Shown piece by piece: positions 43,719-55,627 of a stretch of DNA of 64,000 nt. The translations under genes were made by a program, and so were the position numbers. How positions within the stretch are numbered: position 1 is the first letter of the stretch; each line of letters opens with the position of its first letter. This DNA comes from Halicephalobus mephisto. Taxonomy: Eukaryota > Nematoda > Chromadorea > Rhabditida > Panagrolaimidae. The stretch lies in assembly GCA_009193035.1 (NCBI GenBank), contig SWDT01000019.1:310001-374000 (forward strand), given 5' to 3'. The notes under the pieces were generated by a model that was not told the DNA's origin, did not search any database, and saw only the letters and a list, made by a program, of their open reading frames with translations.

Positions 43719-45828
43719 TTAATCAAGACCGAATTCTATTGTTTCTTTGACGGATTCGGCACCGAAGGCCATAAGAGTGAATTGATGGAGTTCGTGGGAG
43801 TGGAGACAGTCCTGGAAAGGGGAATCTGATTGGCTTCTGGAGACGACGGAGAAGGCATCAGAAATGACAGGAAGGAATTTGGCGACGGGTTGAGTAATAG
43901 ATCCGAGATCGTCATTGAGGAACTTAAAGGAATTTTTAGATGGGATTTGGTGGTTTTTGAATTACCTGGATGAATTTGGAAGTGAATCTTCGGACGAAAA
44001 GACTCATCAATTTTCTGCAAGTCGGAAGTTGGATTAGTTTGACGAATTGAGTCAAAAGTTCCTCCAAATGAGTCGCATCTTGTCCGTCGAACTTGGTCTA
44101 AACATTAAAGTTAAATTTTCGTATGAAAATTAGTTTGTTCATATATAAAATTTTAAATTTCCATATATGAAAATTAGTTTTTTATATTAAATTTTAAATA
44201 TCCATATTTGAAAGTCAATTTTTTATATTAAATTTCATATTTCCATATATGAAAGTTAATTTTTTACATTAAATTTCATATTTCCATATATGAAAATCAA
44301 TTTTTTTATATTAAATTTTATAATTTCCATATATGAAAATCAATTTTTTATACCAAACTTTAAATTTCCATATATGAAAGTTGATTTTTTATACAAAATT
44401 TTCATATAATGAAAAAACTCACGTGGACGTTGGTGATTGGAACGATCAAATCCGTAAAGTTGTTGGATCCGGCTTCTTTCTCGATTCTCTCAACTACTGT
44501 TTCGAGGAGATTCTCGAAATCAGAAATAGTAACCTGTTTTTCCAAGGGATAGTTGATGAGGAGTTCTTCGACGACTCCATCGATTTTGCTGAACAATTGG
44601 TTAAGTCCAGAAGTCGTCAAAAACTGGACGCAATTGAGGAAGACTTGCTGGACTTTGGGATCGGTGAACGTCGATCGTTTTTTAGATTCATCTTCGCCGA
44701 AAATTAACGACTGGACGTAATTAAATCTGAAATTTAAAATCACTATGAAAAAATTATAAAAAATAAAATTTCAAAGAAATTTTTAAAAATATTGAAAAAT
44801 TTTATATAAATTTAAAACCAATATTTTTAAAAATTAAAAAATTTACATTTATTTATTTTCTAAAATTTAGATTTTTCAAAGTTCATATATGAATTCAAAT
44901 TTTAAAACGTAAAATCTGTTTTAATTTATAAAAATTTACATTTATTTATTTTCTAAAATTTAGATTTTTCAAAATTCATATATGAATTCAAATTTTAAAA
45001 CATGTAAAATTTGTTTTAATTTATAAAAATCAAAAAATTTACATTTATTTTCTAAAATTTAGATTTTTCAAAATTCATATATGAATTCAAATTTTAAAAC
45101 ATGTAAAATCTGTTTTAATTTATAAAAATCAAAAAATTTGCATTTATTTATTTTCTAAAATTTAGATTTTTCAAAATTCATATATGAATTCAAATTTTAA
45201 AACATGTAAAATTTGTTTTAATTTATAAAAATCGAAAAATTTACATTTATTTATTTTCTAAAATTTAGATTTTTCAAAATTCATATATGAATTCAAATTT
45301 TAAAACATGTAAAATTTGTTTTAATTTATAAAAATTAAAAACTCACACTCCTTTGTCATTTTTCTGTCTGCATTTTTCGACATTTTTACAAGTTTCAGAA
45401 CAAACAATACTTTTCTGAGTTTTCACCGCCACAATGACCACCGAAAACGCAAAACTAGTAGACACTATCCTCGCGATGGCTTTAAGTTTGATATCTTCAA
45501 AAATCCTAATTTTTTCTTCCGGAGATAAATCCGGTTCTTTAACACTTTCAACAACATTTTCCACAGGATACCTACATTTAACAATATTCCTTATATCCGA
45601 TATCGATTCTACTAGACATTTATCACACGATTGTTGATGAGCATCAAAAATAAAATGTTTTCTAGCCAACAAAAGTTGATTTTCATTTTCCAAAATTCTA
45701 GAATCCTTCAAATCTTTCAAAATCTCCGATTCATACGCCTTCTTCGCCGCGTAAATCCCCCCAACCGTCACGGATCCAGCTATAATTTTACCTTTGTGAC
45801 GTTTTAGAAATTCCCAAACAGAGGACAT
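43719..45828 (-). CDS. prx-3: Peroxisomal biogenesis factor 3 (PEX3)
   Basis: Exons 45828-45347, 44726-44423, 44097-43966 and 43922-43719 join to 373 residues, the same length as human PEX3. PEX3 sits in the peroxisomal membrane and docks PEX19 to insert membrane proteins. Seen: the N-terminal targeting and membrane segment SVWEFLKRHKGKIIAGSVTV, RKHFIFDAHQQSCDKC, VIVAVKTQ, FNYVQSLIFGEDESKKRS and a helical C-terminal half. The last intron is only 43 bases (43923-43965). The other two introns are larger and made of tandem repeats. Prefoldin 5 ends 168 bases upstream on the same strand, so the two may share an operon. Confidence 0.93.
44130..44400. repeat. ~43-base intronic repeat with ATATATG palindromes
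   Basis: This is an intron of prx-3. A unit of the form TTTCCATATATGAAAATCAA-TTTTTTATATTAAA recurs about six times with a spacing of about 43 bases. Confidence 0.75.
44870..45335. repeat. ~100-base intronic repeat with TTCATATATGAA palindrome
   Basis: This is the first intron of prx-3. Five copies of a unit of about 91-104 bases each contain ATTCATATATGAATTCAAAT and TTTACATTTATTTATTTTC; copies lie near 44882, 44974, 45073, 45177 and 45280. Confidence 0.85.
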
Positions 45829-45995
45829 TTTAAAAAATAAAAATAAATCAATTTCAATCGAGACCAAAACTACACTACAAATATCGTACAAAATCAGACA
45901 TATTTGGTGCCGTTTGTCTTTCCTCTTTATCTAAGACACACAAACCAAAAAAACCGCACTGATCATTGAGATACAAGATTTTTGATTAGACTCCA

Positions 45996-46442
45996 TTAAG
46001 CGTTTGCCGTTTGAGGTGTCGTTTTTGCTTTTATAGCTTCTTTCGCAACACTCAAAATCAGTTGTTTATCCTTCAACAAATCCTCAATCGTCTTAATCTG
46101 CTTTTCCACAAAAGCTCGTTTTCTTGCAAACATATTTTCCGCCTCTCCAGATGTCATTTCAGCATAATAATTCGTCCCAATATCAATCAAAAATTTCTCT
46201 GGTTTAGCCAACTTAGCTTTCGCAAAAATAGTGTCCGTCAACGGAACAAGTCCTTCTCGATTTTCACCCGCTTCTGTTGTTTCTTTAACAGTATCTTCTG
46301 ATCGTTGAAAAGAAAGTACTGCTCCACGAAGATCTTTCAATGAAGAACTGAAGAATTGAACTTCAGTTTCTACTTGACGAGCAATCGTGGCAAGTTGTTG
46401 AGGAGGCAAGTTGCCGAGATCTTCCAAACTAATTTTCGACAT
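45996..46442 (-). CDS. pfd-5: Prefoldin subunit 5
   Basis: A single exon encodes 148 residues. It is the alpha-type subunit of the hexameric prefoldin chaperone that captures nascent actin and tubulin and passes them to the CCT chaperonin. Seen: an N-terminal coiled coil (LEDLGNLPPQQLATIARQVE...SLKDLRGAV), the beta-hairpin core EGLVPLTDTIFAKAKL..PEKFLIDIGTNYYAE and a C-terminal coiled coil (AENMFARKRAFVEKQIKTIE). It lies just upstream of prx-3 on the same strand. Confidence 0.95.
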   Translation of the reverse strand: MSKISLEDLGNLPPQQLATIARQVETEVQFFSSSLKDLRGAVLSFQRSEDTVKETTEAGENREGLVPLTDTIFAKAKLAKPEKFLIDIGTNYYAEMTSGEAENMFARKRAFVEKQIKTIEDLLKDKQLILSVAKEAIKAKTTPQTANA

Positions 46443-46664
46443 CTAAATTTAAAAATAAAACAAAAACGAAAAAATTAAAAATATAAAAACGTTTTAAACG
46501 TCCAAATTACTGTATAATCAAAGGCACTTGTGGATGCTTTAATAAGCAAAAATCTTCAACAACAAAAATAATTAGTTGAACCGAATATTCCTGCAGATTG
46601 ACAGCACTGCAGAATTATTAAATAATTCAATTAGTTCAAAAGCAACTTTCCCCGCTTTATAAAC

Positions 46665-47978
46665 TCAAATAGAAAATTTCTCCTGGACCCTGCTGCCTTG
46701 TTTATGCTGGACTTCTTTGTGATCTTCATAACGAATAGGTGGAACATCGGGTTCAGCTTTACGGAAGACGTCTTTCATCGTCATGCCGATTCTCTTATTT
46801 GCTTCGTCATCGTTCGCAGATGTGGTCCAAAGACTGATCTAAAAATACTTTTAAATATTTAAAAACACTAAAAACCGACTTTGGACCCTTTGTTGCGGAT
46901 GTTACAAACAGCACCGCAGATTGAAGGAGTGTCGTCTCCGAACATGTTGCCAACAAGGGCGTATAGGAGCTCAGTCCAAAGGGTATCCAGTAAATCAGAC
47001 CGATTTTTGTCCACAACTAAAACTAGACGACCTCCATCTTTATTTTCTGGTACTTCCCACATTGGTGAAATATTTTCTTTAAAAAGATTGTAATCACACC
47101 CAATACAAGATGACGGGGGACGTATACTGTCGTAGAATCTAAAACCTCCATGTCACGGTGCAAAAAGCAAAAAACTTACGCAATGAATTCTTCCAGTCGA
47201 GTAAAAGTATGAACATTCTTCAAACGTTGAGTCCATTCTAGTTCTTTGTTAGCATTAAGGAACCAAAGAGTCCATTTTTGTTTCAACGGCAAATTGATCC
47301 TGACCTTTGAGTCTTCGGGAACAATGAATTCTGACTGAAAATCTCATTTATATACTAAATTCCGTTAAAACAAGCCCAGCAACCTGTTTTCAAACTGCTT
47401 ATTTAAGTATTTGGTATTTTTTACAATGTCCATCGATATTTTTATATTGCAACTATTAACGCGCAAGGGTAGACGGAGGATTACGTGTTCCACGTTATTT
47501 TGATTAGGAAATTTTCAATTATATCTGAATATAGTTCCAATACACTGATTGTAAAACTATTATCATGTACAAATAAAACTCCAAGCTGTTTTAAGTTCAG
47601 AAATTTCCAGAAAATCGTGTTGGGATTATTTTGTAAAAAATTTCATATATGATTTACTACGTGATAGTAGCATGAAAACAAAATTTTAGGTTATTTTGCT
47701 TTTAGAAAATCATAGCAGGATCATTTCTTGGAATTTCATATATGATTTCTACAATATATAACCATGGAAGCATATAGTCACGAAATAGTCATTGCGCAAA
47801 AGTGAAACTGCCAAATAAGTCGCTCCAATCTTCAGCAAGTGTCAGAAATCTGCGTCAACTCCACAAAAATATCAATCTTTGAGTTTTAAAATAGTATGGT
47901 CCTCACCTCGTCGCCATTTTCTTTGACTTCAGCGTCAGGTTTTTCGACAACAGGAACCTGAGACTTGATATCGGTCAT
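46665..47978 (-). CDS. Eukaryotic translation initiation factor 4E, divergent paralog
   Basis: Exons 47978-47907, 47334-47180, 47138-46880 and 46838-46665 join to 219 residues. eIF4E binds the mRNA cap and recruits eIF4G. Seen: PLKQKWTLWF (first Trp), ELEWTQRLKNV (first cap-stacking Trp), IGCDYNLFKENISPMWE (second stacking Trp and the Glu that holds the guanine), LLYALVGNMFGDD and ICGAVCNIRNKGSKISLWTT. Oddities: the Trp that contacts eIF4G and 4E-BPs (human W73, in VEDFWALY) is Ile here (LEEFIAFY), and the Trp in GGRWL is Leu. Partner binding may therefore differ from a canonical eIF4E; the family has several paralogs in nematodes and I cannot say which this is. Confidence 0.92.
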
Positions 47979-48621
47979 AACGAGGAATTTCTGATACTCT
48001 GCTTTCACACTGTACCCAAGGAGGGCTTGCTATATCGAGCAAGCTAACTAAAAAGTGCATATTAATAAAAAAAATCATTAAAATATGAGGTATGCATGAG
48101 ATAAGAAAAAGTTGTAATTTTTAAAAACGAAAATCACGATGGTGCTGGTGATGTTGGCCTATTTGGTGAACTTCAGCAAAATAATCAGACATGTAGGAAA
48201 AAAATCGAAGTTAACCGATAAAATATTGTGATAAAAGAAAAACTAAAAAATTTCAGAAAAAGGACAAGGAAAATGATAATCAACCATCTCGATCTTCTCT
48301 CAAAATGGAAAATTTGACTTTACAATTTCACTTTTTTTTGAATTTTCGACTTAAAACACCCTAAGGCAGCGGATGAAGATACCGAGAGAAAAGACGGGAC
48401 AAAAAGGATATTAAACAAAGCCGAAATTGATCGAAAACGCCAACGATCATTGAGAATTGGGAAAAATGAAGAACAACCAACCGTCGTCAACTGACTCTCG
48501 AAACGAAAATTTGGCGTTGTGATTTCAACGTTTATGAATTTTATTTGATGATTTACGAATTTTTTTAAATTTTTAAACATTTTTCAACTGTTTCAGTTTT
48601 CTTCAATTGCGGATTTTGCAG
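47979..48621. promoter_or_regulatory. Shared upstream region of eIF4E and proteasome alpha-1 genes
   Basis: 643 bases separate two divergent starts. The right end has GGATTTTGCAG directly before the ATG of the proteasome gene, a likely trans-splice acceptor. A minus-strand open frame at 48320-48580 has no family resemblance and is rejected. No TATA box stands out. Confidence 0.5.
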
Positions 48622-50198
48622 ATGTTCCGGAACCAGTACGACAGTGATGTTACGGTCTGGAGTCCTCAGGTTTGATTTTCGGAATTTTTTACTTTTTAGT
48701 TATATGGTATGTGATGGTTGTTTTTCAGGGACGTCTTCATCAAGTTGACTATGCCGTCGAAGCCATGAAGCAAGGAAGTGCCACTGTAGGTGTCAAAAGT
48801 CAGACCCATGTGGTTTTGGTCGCTTTAAAGGTTGGTTAATTTTCGAAATTTTAACCTAGAACTAGCCCTGGAACAACTTCAACCGGTTATGTGACGTTTC
48901 TGTTTTAAGTATTTATATTCCAATTCTAGAATAGAACTGAACAAAAAGTACTCAAATGCGGTAATAAAATCCACAGATTCCAAATCTAAAATCAATCTTC
49001 AAAATTCAGGAATTTGAAGACTTTGGATTTTAAGCATGTCTGAAATTTTATATCAAAATTTTATTTTGAAAAAGAAACTTACCTAAAATGGCTTTAAATA
49101 CTGTATAGCAGACGTAGAGTTATTTAAAATACTTTATTTTTTAATTTTTAAATTAAAGTTGCAAAAATTGAAACAAATGCTTGGGACAGAATCGTCCTAT
49201 CACGTTTGAACCGCGACCTCCAGATCTCAAACGATCCTGGTCTTTTAATTTTATGATTTTAATCATTTCCAAAACCCCTCGAATGTTACCGTAATTAGTT
49301 TATCTTTTGGAATCAAACAATAAATCAAATAATATCGAGTTTTCAATCGATACCTAAAGCTTTACTTTTTATATCCTGTTTTTTATTGCTTATGGACTAT
49401 TGATTCCATGAGTGAAGTGATAATTTCGACTAATCAATGAATTTTTACTGACATTTGCCTACGTGATTTTTGATTTTTAGAATATGTTCGAAATTAAATA
49501 GTGGTAATTTTTAATTGCAGCGTGCTGCCAACGACCTCTGTTCTCATCAGAAGAAAATCTTCGAACTCGACAACCACTCCGGTCTCTCCATTGCTGGATT
49601 ACTGTCTGATGGCCGTATTTTGGCGTGGGTTTTTTGGGGTTTTATATATTGGTTATTGTTTATTTTTAGACGGTTTTTGCAAACGGAATGTGGCAATTGG
49701 CGTTGGGATTTCAAGGAACCGGTTCCTATTCAAGTTCTGAACAATCATCTGCAGTTGAAGCTTCAAGCAAACACTCAGTACTACGGTCGTCGTCCATTTG
49801 GTGTCGGACTCGTGATTGCTGGCTATGACAGAACAGGGACCCATCTTGTCCAGTCAGATCCGTCTGGGGAAGTCGTTGAAGCTTTCGCTACTTCCATCGG
49901 AGCCCGGTCTCAATCTGCCCGTACTTACCTCGAGAAACATCTAAATGAACTCGCAAGTGCTTCTTTGGATCAACTGATCGAACATGCTTTACTCGCTTTG
50001 AGGGACACTCTGCCTGCAGAAGATAACCTGAGCAAGAAGAATACAACCATAGCTATTGTTGGAAAAGACACACCGTTCAAAGCCATGGATGATGACGAAG
50101 TTCAGCCTTATCTCGATAGAATCGTCAATGTTCCAAGGACCGGAGCACATGAACAACCGCCTCAACCACCAGCTGGAGAAGAACCCATGCAACTTTGA
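48622..50198 (+). CDS. pas-6: Proteasome 20S subunit alpha type-1
   Basis: Exons 48622-48669, 48729-48830, 49521-49624 and 49670-50198 join to 260 residues (human PSMA1 has 263). It is one of the seven outer-ring alpha subunits of the 20S proteasome; non-catalytic. Seen: [32 protein letters not shown] (the alpha signature helix H0), [57 protein letters not shown] and [11 protein letters not shown]. The ATG directly follows a TTTTGCAG acceptor, so the leader would be joined at or next to the start codon. The next gene starts 251 bases after the stop. Confidence 0.96.
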
Positions 50199-50448
50199 AA
50201 ATTTTGAATTTTTGATTTTCCTGCCCTGTGCTTGGAGTTCAGATTTTTGTTCTTAACTGTAATAGTTTATTTATAACGTTCTCAAGAATATGGGACAATT
50301 TAAGAACGGTAAACGGGTTAATTGAAGAAATGAGGATTCACAAGTGTCGATTTTTTTCACTTTATATTTAAATTTTTGCTTTTTTAAGTTTTTTTTAAAT
50401 TAAAAAAAATTTTTTCGTTTTTTTTTAATTTTTAAAGGTTTTGTAGCG

Positions 50449-52993
50449 ATGCTGAAGCTTGTACGGTCTGTTGATTATTTTTCTAGAAGATTTTTATCAA
50501 TTAATAATGGACTTCCGACGATTATGGAACTTCGAACGACGATGGAACGACATGTGGCTGCTGTGTCTAATACTGTAACTTCAGAATTTGATCCGAATAA
50601 AGCTCATCCTCCTTCGGTTTCTGCTAGTAGATGTGTGATTCCTTTGTCTTGTAGTCCGGAATGTCAGATACGGTATATGAATGCTTCTGGTCAAGCTAGA
50701 TCTAGATTCGGAGTGTTGTTGGAGGATTTGGATATGTTCGCTGTTTGGTTGGCTTTTAAACACAATCAACCAATAGATGCCCCTATGGGTACTCCGGCAC
50801 ATCATCCGATGCTCATCGTCACGGCTTGTGTCGATAGAATTGGTGAGTTTTTGATTAATAAAAATTAAAATTTAAAAAAAAAATTATTTTTCAAATAAAA
50901 AAATCCAAAAATTTTTGAAAATTACTTTTCAAATTAAAAAATCCAAAAATTTTTGAAAATTATTTTTCGAATTAAGAAATTTAAATTTAAAAAAATATTA
51001 TTTTTCGAATTAAAAAATTTAAATTAAAAAAAAGTGTTTTTTAAATTAAAATTTGTAAAATTATATAATTTTTAATATTTTAGTTATGGCAGACAAAATT
51101 GCAAGATCGGATTTGGATATTATTATGGATGGCTACATAAGTTGGGTAGGGAAATCATCCCTGGAGGCAACTATGACGTTGAAGCAAAAATATTCAGAAA
51201 CGGACTTGAGGGAGATATTGACGGCAAAATTCGTAATGGTTTCGCAAGATCCGAGAACTAGAAAATCCGTAAGAAATGTGCCTTTATTGCTAGAAACGGA
51301 AAAGGATAAAGAAGTTTTTTGTCAAGGAGAAAAAGCTAAAAATCAAAGAATTGCTCGAGAAAAAAATTCTCTCTTAAGAACTGTACCTACAGAAGAAGAA
51401 AGAAATATTTTGCATGAATTATTCCTAAAAACCATAGATGAACAGTTAGTTTATTTTTAAAATTAACTTACTTTTAAAATTTACATATTTTTTTAAATTT
51501 ACAAAGAATTTTTAAAATTAACTTACTTTTAAAAATTTACATATTTTTTAAATTAACTTATTTTTAAAAATATACATATTTTTAAAATTAATATAGCTTC
51601 AAAAATTTTCATATTTTTTTAAATTTACAAAGAATTTTAAAATTAACTTATTTTTAAAAATTTATGTTTTCTAAATTTACATATTTCTTAAAATTAATAT
51701 TTTCTAAATATATCTTTAAAAATTAATACATATTTTTTGAAATTAATATATATTTTCTTGAATTTATATATGAATTGTTTCAGGAGTCATACTTTTGAAC
51801 GTCATTTGCCCCCAGGACATGTATGGATGCAAGATGCGAAATTGAAAAATGCGATTATTTGTTTTCCGATCAAAAGAAATTTGTATGGAAAAATTTTTGG
51901 AGGTTATTTGATGAGAGTTGCTTTCGAAACGGCATGGGCTAATGCTGCTGCTCTTTCTCAAGCTAGACCTAGAGTCGTCGATGTAGATAATATTATGTTT
52001 AGAAAGCCAGTCAATGTAGGATCTATGCTTCTTCTGAATTCTCAGGTGAGTAATTTTTGAGTTTTTTAAATAGTTTTAGGAAAATTTTTGTCCATAGATA
52101 AGTGATTTTTGAGTTTTACAATGATCTTAAAGAAAATTTTCTTTCCTAGATGAGTAGTTTTTGAGTTTTACAGTAATTTTAAAGAAATTTCTACCCATAG
52201 ATGAGTAGTTTTTGAGTTTTGCAATAATTTTAAAGAAATTTCTGTTCTTAGATAACTGATTTTTTGGATTTATAATGATCTTAAAGGAAATCCTTGTTCA
52301 TAGATAGGTAATTTTCGAATTTTCTAAGTTTTAAAGAGAATTTCTGTTCTTAGATAACTGATTTCCTGAACATGTTTTGAAATTCAAAGTAATTGGAGAA
52401 TTTGTACCGACGAAATTTGAGGTTTTTATTAGAATTAATTTAAGTTATTGTTTCAATTTTTACGGTATTTATGTCTAAATAATTCTACTTTTTACGGTCG
52501 TTGTAATCGTACACGTCTTAGGTGTCATTTTATTTGGTAATATTTGTGGAATTATATTTTTTTGAGATCTTCTACCTGGGGATTTGTAATAATTTCTTTA
52601 TTTTTTAACTTTTTTATATAAACTTCATCAAGAAAAAGAATTTTATTAAATAAGAAAAAACTATAATGAGATTTGGATGGCTGTTTTGATGAGAATAGTT
52701 TTTGTTTAAATTGTATTATTTATATTATTTATTTTCTATTTTAGGTATGCTACAGTACGAAGGAGCTGATGCAGGTGAGCGTTGATGCCCAGGTCCTGGA
52801 TTTGAACACTGGAAAAAGAGAATTGACAAATACGTTCCAATTCACGTTTGAAACTGAAGACAAAAACAAACAAGTCCCCATAGTGATCCCGAAAACGTAC
52901 GAAGGTAAAAGTTTTGTAAATTTTTGATATATGAAACGATAGTTTTCAGATGGTATATTGTACCTAAATGGTAGAAGACACGCTATCCAGTAG
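50449..52993 (+). CDS. Acyl-CoA thioesterase 9, mitochondrial
   Basis: Exons 50449-50842, 51084-51444, 51784-52045, 52745-52904 and 52950-52993 join to 406 residues. It hydrolyses acyl-CoA to free fatty acid and CoA, normally in mitochondria. A basic N-terminus (MLKLVRSVDYFSRRFL) fits a mitochondrial leader. Two hotdog domains are visible: one with YMNASGQARSRFGVLLEDLDMFAVW and a second with GKIFGGYLMRVAFETAWANAAA and MFRKPVNVGSMLLLNSQ. A GTTTTGTAG acceptor ends two bases before the ATG. It is probably co-oriented and perhaps co-transcribed with the proteasome gene. Introns at 51445-51783 and 52046-52744 are AT-rich repeats. Confidence 0.93.
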
Positions 52994-53459
52994 TTTGAAA
53001 GAAAAATTTTATTTGTGTAATGTAGATTTGAAGTGAATAAAGTAGATGAATCGATTTTGACAGTAAACGTGAAGAATTAAAGACTTCCGAAATTGAATTT
53101 CGTGATTAAAGGTTTGTCGGTCATCGAAAGGGCGAGAACAACAGATTGGTCGGCTTATTGAATGTCTCACAACGAAGACATGCGTGCTTTCGATGAAAGA
53201 CAAACATGTGTTTCATTTTGTGTTGTTTTCAGTATTTCGAAACTGATAAAAACTCTTACTTTTACCAACCATTAGGTATCCTATAGTATTATCTTAATTA
53301 ATAATTTTAAATATTTTAATTGTAATTTTTACTTTTTGTTAATATTAATCGATTACTTCTTTAATAACTTTCTTTTTTGATTATTTTTTTTTTTTGAGAA
53401 AAAACTCGTGATTTTTTGGATTTTATTTTTTAACTGTGAGATGTTTTAGGCGATACAAC

Positions 53460-55121
53460 ATGGCTGAGCGAATTGCGCAGTACAAAAATCAGGGCAAAGA
53501 TAGTGAAGCTTTGCGGAAGAACCGTATCGATACCACCATAAGTCTTCGTAAAGATAAACGTGAAGAAGCTCTTTCGAAGAGACGTAATATTAGTGCTGCT
53601 GTTGTTGATGAAGATGTCGATGCTTCCGCTCCACCGCCGGTTTACGATATGCAACAACTTCACCAGATTGTTGTTCAAGCTCAAAGCCCTGATCCAGAAA
53701 CCCAAATGTTGGCCGTGACACAAGCTCGTAAGTTGCTTTCTTCCGACAGGAATCCACCCATCGACGATTTGATTGAAAGCGGTATTCTTCCTATTCTTGT
53801 GGAATGTCTTCGCAGCCCAAAGTAGGTCCTGTGTCCTAGATTTTTATATAAAACCGTTTTCCAGTTCTTCCCTTCAATTCGAGGCAGCTTGGGCTTTGAC
53901 GAATATCGCTTCTGGCACTTCTGAACAAACTCAAGCTGTTGTTCAAGCAGGAGCTGTGCCGTATTTCTTGGAGCTTCTTCGGTCACCGAACCTCAATGTA
54001 TGCGAGCAAGCCGTCTGGGCCCTTGGCAATATCATCGGTTGGTTTTTCTCGTCTTAATACTTTATGTAATCCTCAAATTTCCAGGTGATGGTCCTCATTT
54101 CCGAGATTACTGCATTCAGTTGGGCATTGTTGAGCCACTATTGAAGTTTGTCGCTCCTGAGATTCCTCTGAATTTCCTTCGCAACGTTACTTGGGTAATG
54201 GTTAATCTCTGCAGAAGCAAGGATCCTCCACCGAGTAGAGAAATCGTCCTGGCTCTTCTTCCAGCTTTGGCAGTATTAATACATCATCAAGACACCAGCA
54301 TTTTGGTTGATACTGTCTGGGCTTTGTCCTATCTTACCGACGGAGGAAACGAGCAAATTCAACTAGTCATTGACAGTGGAGTAAGTGTTAAATTTATGTA
54401 TTTAACGGTAATATTAAATTTGCAGGTTGTCAAAAGTTTGGTTGATCTGTTGGGCCATCCAGAAGTGAAGGTTCAAACTGCTGCTTTGAGAGCTGTTGGT
54501 AATATCGTTACGGGCACGGATGAACAAACTCAGCTTGTTTTGGATAATGGAGCACTAAACATGATGGAACGTCTTCTCACTCATCCAAAGGAGAAGATAA
54601 ACAAGGAAGCTGTGTGGTTCCTTTCCAATATTACTGCAGGCAACGAAGCTCAAGTCCAAGCTGTGATCAATGCAAATCTCATTCCGTTAATTATTAATCT
54701 TTTGGATCGTGGAGACTTCCAAACTCAGAAGGAAGCAGCTTGGGCCATTTCTAATGTTACCATCAGTGGAACTGTTGAGCATGTCCTCTATATGGTCGAT
54801 TGCAATGTAATTCCACCTTTCTGCAACTTGCTGAGTATCCGTGATGCACAAATTATTCAAGTCGTTTTGGATGGATTGAACAACATCTTGAAAAAAGCCG
54901 GAGTGAGAACTGATGAAATCTGTGGAAAAATCGAGGAATGTGGAGGATTGGACAAGATTGAACACCTTCAAAATCACGAGAACGAGGAAATTTACAAACT
55001 GGCTTATGAGATTATTGATGCTTTCTTCTCTTCTGACGACGACGAAGACCTTGCTGCTCAGGATGCTTCTCTTTTCAGTGACACTCAAAATCAAGCCCCC
55101 GCTTCTGGTTTTCAATTCTGA
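53460..55121 (+). CDS. Importin subunit alpha (KPNA3/4-like)
   Basis: Exons 53460-53821, 53865-54037, 54085-54380 and 54426-55121 join to 508 residues. The protein carries nuclear-localisation-signal cargo to importin beta. Residues about 6-50 form the importin-beta-binding domain, rich in Arg/Lys ([23 protein letters not shown]). About ten Armadillo repeats follow with the W-x3-N ladder that grips the signal ([65 protein letters not shown]). The acidic C-terminus FFSSDDDED is also typical. C. elegans IMA-3 is the expected counterpart. The start lies 10 bases after GTTTTAG. Confidence 0.96.
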
Positions 55122-55627
55122 TCATTGTCATTGTTTTGGAACTAATTCAAGTTGCGAAATATCTTTACAATTGCCCGTCTCGCCTTGTCGTCTTCCCGTC
55201 TTGGGGGCATTTCGTCCTTTATGCGAAACCATTTTCTTTCCAAATTAGGCCAAAAGCCGCCCAAAATCAAAAAGTTTACGGTCTAAATTTCCTTATTTTC
55301 AGGAAAATCCAAAATAATTTTTTTCGGGTCTCGTATTTTTGAGAATTCTTGTTGTCCCTCTAAGTCCCAAAAGCCAACAAAAGTCATAGATTATGTTTTC
55401 GGCCACGCAAGCCCCCATACCGGTTCCTTGTCTGTTCCTGACTTTTGCTTGATCTTTTTGAACGTCTTGCTCACTCAAACCTTTATTTTTATTATGTTAG
55501 TACTGATTCTGGCTTCCTCCCTTATCATTGTAGAGATAAATAATTTACAGTTAAAATTTCGGCGAAAATGCCAAGTGATTCATTAAAAAGAAAATTTATT
55601 TTTTTGGTATTATTTGAAACGTGAACC
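55122..55627. other. Importin alpha 3' UTR and intergenic DNA
   Basis: The sequence just after the stop is GC-richer and probably 3' UTR (AATAAA-like GATAAATAATTT near 55536). Open frames continuing past the importin stop are shadows. No other gene is seen. Confidence 0.5.

Noticed and set aside
48320..48580. Minus-strand open frame between eIF4E and the proteasome gene
   Set aside because: No homology, unusual composition, and it lies in a shared promoter region.
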